A stretch of 31,881 nucleotides of DNA from Paulinella micropora (Eukaryota > Cercozoa > Imbricatea > Euglyphida). This document shows positions 23,701-31,881 of the stretch, piece by piece. The position numbers were made by a program, and so were the translations under genes. The notes beneath the pieces were generated by a model, which was not told the origin of the DNA, searched no databases, and was given only the letters and a program-made list of their open reading frames with translations. Location: positions 646,222 through 678,102 of the forward strand of contig BJOX01000121.1 in the NCBI GenBank assembly GCA_009731375.1, given 5' to 3'. The stretch's first letter is position 1. Each line of letters starts with the position of its first letter.

Positions 23701-25875
23701 CCGGGGCGTCGCACTACGGATCAGGTCTTTACCCTTTGGCAGAGGTTGAAGGGGCGTCAGCAGCAGAAGCGGGAGTCGTATGTCCTGTTCGTCGATCTAC
23801 GCAAGGCTTTCCCGTCTGTTTGGAGAGATGGCCTATTTGAGAGGCTCTGGAAGCTGGGTGTAAGGGGCAAGTTCTGGCGCACGCTACGCAGGTGCTACGA
23901 GCAGACTTCGTCGCAAGTGCTAGTTGATGGAGCACTCACCCCCGAAGTACTGGAGGGTGTAGGCGTCCAACAGGGGTCCCCTCTCTCTCCCACACTCTTC
24001 AACGTCTTTATGGATGAGCTGTGTGATCGGCTGGCGAGTGCCCTCAAGATCACGGATGTGAAGCGGCTGAACGACATCAAGGCACTTCTATACGCGGACG
24101 ACGTGGCCCTCATCGCTCACAGTCGCACCGAGCTCCAGAAGATGGTCAATGTTGTGGCCAAGTTCGCGGAAGATTACCGGCTGGAAGTCAACTTGAAGCC
24201 CGGCAAGACGGAAATCATGCCCATTTACACGTCGAGCAAGGCGAAACGACCAAGTATCAGGGAGCGAGGTGAGCCCGTGGTGTGGTTTCGCGGCCAGAAG
24301 CTTTGTGTCACCAGTCAGTACAAGTACCTGGGAGTGGTTATCACCGACGACCTGAAGTGGAAGGAGCAGGCCCTGCGGGCTACGCGTGTCACTGAAGTCG
24401 CCACCGCAGGTTGGTACTCTTTGTGGTGTGCAGGTGAGATACAAGCTAGGTATCGTCTCATGTGCTGGAATCAACTTGTGGGGGCCAAGCTGAAGTACGC
24501 CTTCGATGTCTGGCGTGCCCCCGTATCGCAGCTCACCAAGCTGGAGGCAGCAATGCTGCGCCCCATGAGGATGATTCTCGGCATCAGCCCTAAGACAAGC
24601 AAGTGGATTACACTCTTTCTGGCGCGCTCTTTGAGTGCGGAGCGTTTGCGGCGGGCGGCGCAACTGAAGTTCTATGGACGGCTGCGTGTTCTACCGGAGA
24701 AGCGATTTCCTGTCATCGCATCTCAAGTCAAATCCGACTGGACTGCGGAGGCCGAAGGCGCTATCAGGGACTCAATGGATCTACAACAAGGGCTTCAGGA
24801 GCTCCTAAATAGCTCAGAGAAGGACCTCGAGGGTTGGTGTTCGACTGTGGACAAGTGGGCCCTTCAGCAGGACGTCAAGATGGTGCAGCAACTGATGTGG
24901 GACAAGCGAGAGGCAGGCAGCGATCTTACTGATGGCCTGCGAGTCATCCTAAGACAAGTCTTTGGAACTAAGGAGTTCCCAAGATGGGTAGCCCTTGATG
25001 ATGCGCATTATAATCTGCTTCGGAGAAGGTTGCTCAGCTGCAACAACCGCCTTCGGTTGTACCGCAGCAAGTTGGTCAGTGGCATGTCCCCTCGCTGCTT
25101 CTGTTGTCATGATGATGTCAATGAGTCCCTTGCGCACTTCTTATGGGATTGCCCCATGCATGAGGGGAGACGTAAGCAGCTGTTGCTGAGTATGCAGAGG
25201 CTCGGTGGCATGGCTGTGGGGGGTGCTGAGGGGGATGGAGGGAGTGAGGAGGGTGGTGAGGTCGTAGGCGGTGAGGTTGTGGTGGAGGATGTGTTGCTTG
25301 GGCGGGAGCGGGAGGGCTCTGTGCGGCAGGGTTGGGATGATATGTCGCCTGTGGATCAATCACGATTGTTTTGTAAGCTTTTTCAGGGGAAGTCGCGCTT
25401 CCGCAGTAACTTTAGGCTTGCTGCGTTGTTAGGGGTTACAGCGTTGCGTCCCCCTCCAAAGTTGGATGTGTTGTTTGGATCATATGTGTCTGAGTGTTGG
25501 TCTGCTAGGGAGGGTAAAAGGGAGGAGCTTGGGGTGGAGGATGGGGGCGAGGAGGTGATTGACCTCACTGAGGTTCCATCAGCTTCTGTCCCACCCTCTC
25601 CCCCAAGTGACGTTGATGTTGCGCGGCGCGGCCGTCCGCGCAGTGTGGACGTCCTGGCTAGAGAGAGGGGTTCGGGAGCGCAGCGTAGTGTCTCCGAGTT
25701 CTTCTCTTCAGCTAACACCCTCGCATCTAGCTCTTCATGCACTTCACAGCCCCCATCTGCCCCTGCTGTTGCTGTTGCTGCTATGTCTGTTTGGTGTTCT
25801 GACAATGCGTTGGGATCGGCTGACCCCGGTGACCCAATGGAGGCACATGTCCAGGATCTGGATCTGATGCTATAG
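20767..25875 (+). CDS. LINE-A polyprotein: endonuclease / reverse transcriptase
   Basis: A 1702-residue ORF starts at ATG 20767, with an in-frame TAA at 20749-20751, and ends at TAG 25873. Residues about 120-195 look RRM-like (NLIVWGLS, later LVYEDDDSRQTAL) and may be a fused ORF1-type RNA-binding part. A basic patch follows at 289-304. The APE endonuclease spans about 310-575, with HN at 317-318, QE with E349, DAN at 464-466, LDYI with D543 and DH at 567-568. The reverse transcriptase spans about 860-1210, with IPKGGDP at 927, FVDLRKAF with D1010, QGSPLSP at 1069, YADD at 1109-1112 and YLGV after it. A CCHC zinc knuckle has C1444, C1447, H1457 and C1462, followed by a Gly/Glu-rich and Ser/Pro-rich tail. 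The protein is expected to nick target DNA and prime cDNA synthesis there. All catalytic residues I looked for are present, and no frameshift is seen. Codons are GC-rich, unlike the flanking DNA. An N-terminal RNA-binding role is an inference. Confidence 0.95.
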   Translation: MASDIGRLLLSMDYKYAKHGATTVALMGQGRIAEDLDNPRGNASSTGSGPMSQDGRMRARVYDGIPEPRGEAILAAPHPSSPNLAHGSALQHKASGAIWQMAPPPRRYRRVDRYDKDGRNLIVWGLSERANLQEIASKMSGLGLVVPVMEWQGQRMSRHLELVYEDDDSRQTALQQLKHLKFFGRGVNVALGRRFRDRERVRRLIRIHLRGEAAVRKEEAATGYRVLPLHEECVDDVQVVSSELAADAPKCVSECADVHVVPLHSAASAVGDQPAQAPAEGGSTRAEAKRGRRVRKRAKKHRSKQFDTGFKLLVASHNWQGKTGYDNVGTAEWASFYKHEGWLVIGAQEHRMGKKQLSKCSLDGFRIFGKPAEVSEKNRCKGGVLFAVANFLGPYCNLVSAPVDHRQQVWLRIASGVTGAQDIYVGNGYFPQETQEEESSEAYAAWQAAIAFFGAKGLVVTVADANAKLGPACSRKEEGIVGQHGEVDDKGAPVRSENGKRLAAVLVATGLRNLSGFSCPVEGSYWWSRREQRGMGTGKHLLDYICASPGLASGAKFGVCEDDLDTDHKAVWAELTWSGQRRPKRAAKPYRSFRVDKLIGAGVSGNDHAAKQALDYLRDKFDDVFQHCLQKLGVHQLPELDLSGGADSQRVVDDVTERVAQSFRMAAHRVLGSRCIRPRFTNNWFDGELKELIQQRREAYAAYRRDESNAEARLNWLRLRKQIRKATRAKKSASFKQVQEEAVKCQREQSSKRFWLLAKRLGGARRTKVSAPVQREDGSLACTLPEKVARWEEFRKNSVKPRENPASAAVVVECCAEAGSLEWEEAEAKRQFHWNDRFRDEVARAMKEHEVGEDTCEELDKPFTQEEVLARQRALNNHKACGEDKVKNEMLKYGGAYINGYLTQYFNWIREAERTPKAWGKGIIVNIPKGGDPTDPDNWRDISIISCLGKLYLSLLATRLTLFVDGPDKLRPEQGGFRPGRRTTDQVFTLWQRLKGRQQQKRESYVLFVDLRKAFPSVWRDGLFERLWKLGVRGKFWRTLRRCYEQTSSQVLVDGALTPEVLEGVGVQQGSPLSPTLFNVFMDELCDRLASALKITDVKRLNDIKALLYADDVALIAHSRTELQKMVNVVAKFAEDYRLEVNLKPGKTEIMPIYTSSKAKRPSIRERGEPVVWFRGQKLCVTSQYKYLGVVITDDLKWKEQALRATRVTEVATAGWYSLWCAGEIQARYRLMCWNQLVGAKLKYAFDVWRAPVSQLTKLEAAMLRPMRMILGISPKTSKWITLFLARSLSAERLRRAAQLKFYGRLRVLPEKRFPVIASQVKSDWTAEAEGAIRDSMDLQQGLQELLNSSEKDLEGWCSTVDKWALQQDVKMVQQLMWDKREAGSDLTDGLRVILRQVFGTKEFPRWVALDDAHYNLLRRRLLSCNNRLRLYRSKLVSGMSPRCFCCHDDVNESLAHFLWDCPMHEGRRKQLLLSMQRLGGMAVGGAEGDGGSEEGGEVVGGEVVVEDVLLGREREGSVRQGWDDMSPVDQSRLFCKLFQGKSRFRSNFRLAALLGVTALRPPPKLDVLFGSYVSECWSAREGKREELGVEDGGEEVIDLTEVPSASVPPSPPSDVDVARRGRPRSVDVLARERGSGAQRSVSEFFSSANTLASSSSCTSQPPSAPAVAVAAMSVWCSDNALGSADPGDPMEAHVQDLDLML

Positions 25876-25887
25876 TCTGAGGAAGCC

Positions 25888-25888
<1 letters not shown>
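25828..25888 (+). promoter_or_regulatory. LINE-A 3' end shared with SINE-A (probable RT recognition tail)
   Basis: GGTGACCCAATGGAGGCACA and the following bases to 25854 match the SINE-A 3' region at 22 of 27 positions. Both then reach GARGAAGC and CTATT at the (ATT)n tail. Forty-eight of these 61 bp are protein-coding in the LINE (the DPGDPMEAH...LML end and stop). By analogy with tail-sharing LINE/SINE pairs in other genomes, this is the likely reverse-transcriptase binding and start signal. Confidence 0.78.
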
Positions 25889-25926
<38 letters not shown>

Positions 25927-26286
25927 CATTATTATTATTATTATCATACCAATATTCCCAGGAAGTAGCAGACTATGCATAGGACGACAGCCACACAGCA
26001 CTAAGACATGCATACATACATATATACATCTATTGCACGAAAGAAAGAAAGAAAGAAAGAAAGGAAGAAAGGAAGGAAGAAAGGAAGGAAGGAAGAAAGA
26101 AAGAAAGAAAGAAAGAACGAACGAACGAACGAACGAAAGAAAGAAAGAAAGAAAGAAAGAACGAAAGAAAGAAAGAAAGAAAGGAAGGAAGGAAGGAAGA
26201 AAGAAAGAACGAAAGAAAGAAAGAAAGGAAGAAAGAAAGAAAGAAAGGAAGGAAGGAAGGAAGGAAGGAAGAAAGGAAAAAGGAAC

Positions 26287-26319
<33 letters not shown>

Positions 26320-26322
26320 AAT

Positions 26323-26378
<56 letters not shown>

Positions 26379-26619
26379 TAGCAGACTAGGCGCAGAACGA
26401 GAGCCAATACGTACATGCATATACACATACTTACATACATATACACATACATGCATACATACATACACACATACATACATATATACATACATACATACAT
26501 ACATACATGCATACATGCATACATACATACATACATACATACATACATACATACATACATACATACGTACATACATACATACATACATACATACATACAT
26601 ACATACATACCTACATACA
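25889..26619. repeat. (ATT)n, (GAAA)/(GAAG)n, (GATA)n and (CATA)n microsatellites
   Basis: LINE tail ATT to about 25947, then GTAGCAGACTATGCATAGGA at 25965 and a similar string at 26378, which bracket GAAA/GAAG/GAAC and GATA arrays. CATA tetramers follow to the gap. Long apparent ORFs are repeat translations. Confidence 0.92.
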
Positions 26620-26777
26620 NNNNNNNNNNNNNNNNNNNNNNNNNNNNNNNNNNNNNNNNNNNNNNNNNNNNNNNNNNNNNNNNNNNNNNNNNNNNNNNNN
26701 NNNNNNNNNNNNNNNNNNNNNNNNNNNNNNNNNNNNNNNNNNNNNNNNNNNNNNNNNNNNNNNNNNNNNNNNNNNNN
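26620..26777. other. Assembly gap (N)
   Basis: 158 unknown bases between (CATA)n and a poly-A run. Confidence 0.99.
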
Positions 26778-26818
<41 letters not shown>

Positions 26819-27202
26819 GGATAAAAAGATGAAAGCCTCCAACAACGACGACGAACAACAACAACAACAACAACATCAACAACATCAACCACAACCACAA
26901 CAACAAAAACAACAACAACAAACAACAACAACAACAACAACAACAATAAGAACAACAACAAAAACAACATCAACCACAACAACCACAAGAAGAAGAAGAA
27001 GAAGAAGAAGAAGAAGAAGAAGAAGAAGAAGAAGAAGAAGAAGAAGAAGAACAAGACAAGGTTACCAGCGCGATTCGCATGGGCGACCATTTGTTACTAT
27101 CATCGACGTGGAACACTAAGGAAAGCATCGGTTCTTTCTCTCTGTAACACAGGCCAGAGACAAAATATCTCTCTACCTCTCTGTCGCTCTATCTATCTAT
27201 CA

Positions 27203-27258
<56 letters not shown>

Positions 27259-27286
27259 CTCTTTCTCTCTCTGTCACTCTCTCTCT

Positions 27287-27375
<89 letters not shown>

Positions 27376-27377
27376 AA

Positions 27378-27414
<37 letters not shown>

Positions 27415-27436
27415 CTCTCTCTCTCTCCATCCATCC

Positions 27437-27520
<84 letters not shown>

Positions 27521-27530
27521 GTCTATCTAT
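26778..27530. repeat. Poly-A, (CAA)n, (GAA)n, (CTAT)n and (CT)n
   Basis: Poly-A to 26817, CAA triplets with CATCAA variants to about 26990, GAA triplets to 27049, about 120 bp of unique DNA (27055-27170), then CTAT arrays alternating with (CT)n patches. The poly-A run is not tied to any recognisable retroposed gene. Confidence 0.9.
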
Positions 27531-28880
<1,350 letters not shown>

Positions 28881-29064
28881 ATGGTTGCGTACGCTAGATA
28901 GACAGACAGACAGACAGATGGGCTAGGCAAGTAGGTAGATATGCATATGTAGGTAGGTAACAGATAAAGATGATGGTGGGTAGATAAATAGGTTGATAGG
29001 TAGGTAGGTTGATAGGTTGATAAGTAGGTAGGTAGGTAGGTAGGTAGGTAGTTAGGTAGTTAAG

Positions 29065-29109
<45 letters not shown>

Positions 29110-29122
29110 GGATGGATGGATG

Positions 29123-29155
<33 letters not shown>

Positions 29156-29164
29156 GTAGGTAGG

Positions 29165-29196
<32 letters not shown>

Positions 29197-29240
29197 CTGA
29201 TAGATAGATAGATAGATAGGTAGATAGATAGGTAGGTAGG

Positions 29241-29271
<31 letters not shown>

Positions 29272-29320
29272 GTAGGTAGGTAGATAGGTAGATAGATAGA
29301 TAGATAGATAGACAGATAGA

Positions 29321-29353
<33 letters not shown>

Positions 29354-29354
29354 T

Positions 29355-29401
<47 letters not shown>

Positions 29402-29402
29402 G

Positions 29403-29433
<31 letters not shown>

Positions 29434-29471
29434 GGATAGATAGATGGATAGATGGATGCATAAATAAATAA

Positions 29472-29526
<55 letters not shown>

Positions 29527-29610
29527 TTCGTGCAAGTTTACCAGAGACACATATTCAAGTTGCTGCATATCATACATACATACATACATACATTATATAT
29601 ATATATATTA
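28881..29610. repeat. (GATA)/(GGTA)n tetranucleotide array
   Basis: GACA, GGTA, GATA and GATG tetramers form a nearly continuous 640-bp array to about 29526. A short unique spacer, (CATA)n and TA repeats then lead to the foldback element. All minus-strand frames are open (poly-LSIY) and not coding. Confidence 0.93.
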
Positions 29611-30014
29611 TATTTATGTCTAATAGACAGGTCCATCTCGTATATCATAAAATAAGCCTTAGAAACATATAAAACACACACATGAAGACAGAAAACACAC
29701 CTATGTTTCACAAAAACACACCTTCGTTTTGACAAAAAAACGACAAACTAAGCACACTAAGAGAGATTTGGTCAAAATGACGACAATTTCATATTTTTAT
29801 TTCATAAAAATATATATTAAACGAAGTTTAATATGAAATTGTCGTCATTTTGACCAAATCTCTCTTAGTGTGCTTAGTTTGTCGTTTTTTTGTCAAAACG
29901 AAGGTGTGTTTTTGTGAAACATAGGTGTGTTTTCTGTCTTCATGTGTGTGTTTTATATGTTTCTAAGGCTTATTTTATGATATACGAGATGGACCTGTCT
30001 ATTAGACATAAATA
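29611..30014. mobile_element. Perfect foldback element (MITE-like), 184-bp arms
   Basis: Positions 29611-29794 are the exact reverse complement of 29831-30014, as far as I can read, with a 36-bp AT-rich centre. Both ends begin TATTTATGTCTAATAGACAG and lie in TA repeats, fitting insertion at a TA target. The same 42-residue peptide appears on both strands purely because of the symmetry. There is no transposase. It could be a young foldback MITE or an assembly or copying inversion. Confidence 0.88.
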
Positions 30015-30017
30015 TAT

Positions 30018-30064
<47 letters not shown>

Positions 30065-30168
30065 ACCTACAAGTTAATCAAGATAATCCAAACCCCTCTT
30101 TTCCACCGAGCCTCTCTCTCTCTCTCTCTCGCTCTCTCTCTCTCCTACCGGCCGAGTCCAGCGGCAGG
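30015..30168. repeat. (TA)n, (GT)n, (CT)n
   Basis: TA to about 30040, GT to 30063, about 45 bp of unique DNA, and CT to about 30144. Confidence 0.9.
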
Positions 30169-30670
30169 GGCACGTAGCCCAGGTGTTCCGCATACGCGCG
30201 CGCGGAATCGTGCACAATCACAAACCGCAGAAAACGCATCAGCTACGCACAGACACGCGCACAGCTACGTACGTATACAGTCAGATGTGCAAAACCAAAT
30301 GGTACATGCGCACATGGCCTTAGTGCTTCGCGGCCGCATGCGCAGATCATGGACAAACACAAAGCGGAGAAAACGCATCCACTACGCACCACACACGAAT
30401 CATGACGTCCAGATACACATTCGCACATACATGACACACACACAGACAGAGTTGTAGACGGCACATGGAGCACATGGCAGAAGTGTTCTGACTAGGCATG
30501 CGCGCAATAGTGCACAATCACAAAGCGGAGAAAATGCATCAGCTACGCACACACAGACACACACACACACGCACACTCCATGGTATTGTGCACAGTGAGA
30601 TGTTGCACACGGCACATGGGCACGTGGCGCAAGTGTTCGGCACGCGTGCAGCATTGTGCAAGATCACGAA
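30169..30670 (+). repeat. ~150-bp degenerate tandem repeat (about 3.4 units)
   Basis: Units start near 30169, 30309, 30468 and 30618. Each opens with GGCACRTGGC-like sequence, then AAGTGTTC, a CG-rich patch, GTGCACAATCACAAA, GCGGAGAAAAYGCATCAGCT and ACGCAC, and closes in CA-rich DNA. Units diverge by substitutions and CA-length changes; the fourth is cut short. No ORF of note. Confidence 0.82.
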
Positions 30671-31078
30671 CTAGAGAGGAGAGGAGAACAAACAACAACA
30701 ACAACAACAACAACAACAAATTGTGTGTGTGTGTGGGGGGGGGGGGGGGGGGGAANNNNNNNNNNTGTGCCATCGCACACGCATAGCGCATGCACACTAC
30801 ATAACGCACCTCGCGCGATTGCTTACAGGTGCGGCCTGTGTCTTTCCACTGGAAGACATAGTAGGTCATGTCTGTGATAGGGTAGGTCGCGTTCGACAAG
30901 ACCAAACTAGACACACAACAACAGACACAAAACACACACACACACACATACACAGTCATGTGATTCGAAGCACGGAATATGTCATTTCCGTGATCGAGTA
31001 TGACAATACCACACCATGCACACAAAGATACAGAGAGAGAGAGAGAGAGAGAGTTTCTCTCTTGCATTTTTCTCTTTC

Positions 31079-31112
<34 letters not shown>

Positions 31113-31330
31113 NNNNNNNNNNCCCTTACTTCTCCAGATATGAAAGAAATACTCACGTAGCGTGCAGTCTGTTGTCCAGCTGCATGTTGTACAACTTTTC
31201 AGAAACATATTCCTTAGTAGGTTGCACAAGAACGCCGCTCTAAGCAATACACACAAACAATAACAATAAAAGGTATGTTGGGGCGATCGAGGGCAGAACC
31301 ATAACAAACAAGAACAACAACAACAACAAC
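30671..31330. repeat. (AAC)n, poly-G, CA-rich, (GA)n and poly-C with unique spacers
   Basis: AAC triplets, (GT)n and poly-G run to a 10-N gap (30756-30765). Then comes about 250 bp of CA- and CG-rich DNA with a CACGGAA / TTCCGTG hairpin near 30973, (GA)n, and poly-C to a second 10-N gap (31113-31122). About 200 bp of unique DNA with no recognised gene follow. Both gaps sit on G or C homopolymers. Confidence 0.8.
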
Positions 31331-31375
31331 AAAAACGACAAGAAAAACTGTGGCGGTGGTGGTAGTAGTAGCAGC

Positions 31376-31433
<58 letters not shown>

Positions 31434-31434
31434 C

Positions 31435-31497
<63 letters not shown>

Positions 31498-31516
31498 TGC
31501 TAGTGGTGGTGGTGGT

Positions 31517-31547
<31 letters not shown>

Positions 31548-31564
31548 CAGTAGTAGTAGTAGTA

Positions 31565-31612
<48 letters not shown>

Positions 31613-31623
31613 ATACTATCACC

Positions 31624-31670
<47 letters not shown>

Positions 31671-31696
31671 CAGCAGCAGTAGTAGTAGTAGTAGTA

Positions 31697-31732
<36 letters not shown>

Positions 31733-31797
31733 ATGATAATAAAAGCAACAACAGCAGGAATGACAATAATAATAATAATAATAATAATAATACTATA
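31331..31797. repeat. (AGT)n triplet array with AGC, GGT and AAT variants
   Basis: Almost pure AGT triplets from about 31350 to 31730, then AAT to 31793. Minus-strand poly-T/poly-L/poly-Y ORFs are artefacts of the stop-free repeat. Confidence 0.95.
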
Positions 31798-31881
31798 TCT
31801 GAGGCGTACTGATGCAGCTAATGGCATATCCTCAACGGACATAAGCCTCCAATACCCTTGTTCGAGGTCCTCCACCCCCCC
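31798..31881 (-). mobile_element. Possible 3' end of a second LINE or related element (partial)
   Basis: Read on the minus strand this non-simple sequence enters from outside the window, encodes GYWRLM then MP, and ends directly at the AAT/ATT repeats. The string TATTGGAGGCTTATG and a later TATGCCA are shared with 5806-5843, which also abuts a microsatellite. The shared peptide pattern and microsatellite junction suggest the 3' ends of two related elements. There is too little sequence to classify it. Confidence 0.4.

Larger units (their letters stand above)
19775..25888 (+). mobile_element. LINE-A, complete non-LTR retrotransposon (~6.1 kb)
   Basis: Non-simple sequence starts at about 19775, immediately after (ATT)n, and ends at 25888 (GAGGAAGCCT), immediately before (ATT)n. 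The parts are a GC-rich ~990-bp 5' UTR with strong inverted repeats, one uninterrupted ORF (20767-25875) with APE endonuclease and reverse transcriptase, and a 3' UTR of only 13 bp. There are no LTRs. ATT on both sides hides any target duplication. The intact ORF and the near-identical 3' end at 1-330 suggest recent activity. The 5' boundary is inferred from the end of the ATT run. I cannot place it in a clade with certainty; an L1-like APE clade is plausible. Confidence 0.92.

Noticed and set aside
26778-26817. Poly-A run as the tail of a processed retrogene
   Set aside because: No gene-like sequence precedes it; the left side is an N gap and a (CATA)n array.
29538-30177. Two related 65- and 95-codon ORFs on opposite strands sharing 42 residues
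   Set aside because: The identity follows from the perfect palindrome at 29611-30014; there is no independent sign of coding.
30543-31307. 254-codon minus ORF with Cys-rich N terminus
   Set aside because: It crosses two N gaps, poly-G/poly-C and CA repeats. The non-repeat part is short and matches no domain I know.

Overview
The window looks like a repeat-choked stretch of a eukaryotic nuclear genome. The signs are very dense di-, tri- and tetranucleotide microsatellites, tRNA-derived SINEs, a non-LTR retrotransposon of the apurinic-endonuclease (APE) type, TA-flanked DNA transposons, scaffold gaps of N, and an F-box/LRR gene. There are no operons, ribosome binding sites or other bacterial signatures. 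The species cannot be named from this sequence. The GC-rich single-ORF LINE and the 24-residue GALA-type LRR repeats fit a protist or alga, but that is only an inference.

Only two substantial protein-coding units are supported. The first is a complete LINE (called LINE-A here) at about 19775-25888. It has a roughly 1 kb structured 5' UTR, one intact 1702-codon ORF (RRM-like region, endonuclease, reverse transcriptase, CCHC zinc knuckle) and an extremely short 3' UTR that runs into (ATT)n. A second, almost identical LINE-A 3' end opens the window (1-330). The second unit is an F-box/leucine-rich-repeat gene on the minus strand (18795 down to 17521), whose 3' end is lost in a 10-N gap.

Around these lies a SINE family (SINE-A, 231 bp full length) with eight recognisable copies at about 0.6, 1.1, 8.3, 9.0, 13.8, 14.8, 17.4 and 19.2 kb. 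Its head has pol III A- and B-box-like motifs and ends in CCA. Its 3' end resembles the 3' end of LINE-A, including the last codons of the LINE ORF, and both families end in (ATT)n. I infer that LINE-A is the mobilising partner of SINE-A. Nearly all copies sit in pre-existing ATT arrays. An identical 120-bp block (971-1090 and 15584-15703) lies upstream of SINE sequence at two loci and may be the 5' part of a longer variant.

Other mobile DNA: a 1307-bp element without a recognisable transposase and with ~100-bp terminal inverted repeats between TA repeats (1888-3194); a perfect foldback element with 184-bp arms, also between TA repeats (29611-30014); a fragment inside (CTAT)n at 5372-5863 whose end resembles the last 80 bp of the window read on the minus strand; and a short hairpin inside a ~206-bp duplicated unit near 6.6 kb.

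The rest is microsatellite and minisatellite DNA: a heptamer array (10.2-11.0 kb), a ~90-bp higher-order repeat (9.5-10.0 kb), a GA-tract higher-order repeat (27.6-28.9 kb), a ~150-bp degenerate tandem repeat (30.2-30.7 kb) and many (GATA)n, (ACAT)n, (GA)n and (AAT)n tracts. Long apparent ORFs in these tracts are stop-free repeats, not genes. Twelve N gaps, mostly next to low-complexity runs, mean local order and array lengths are uncertain.
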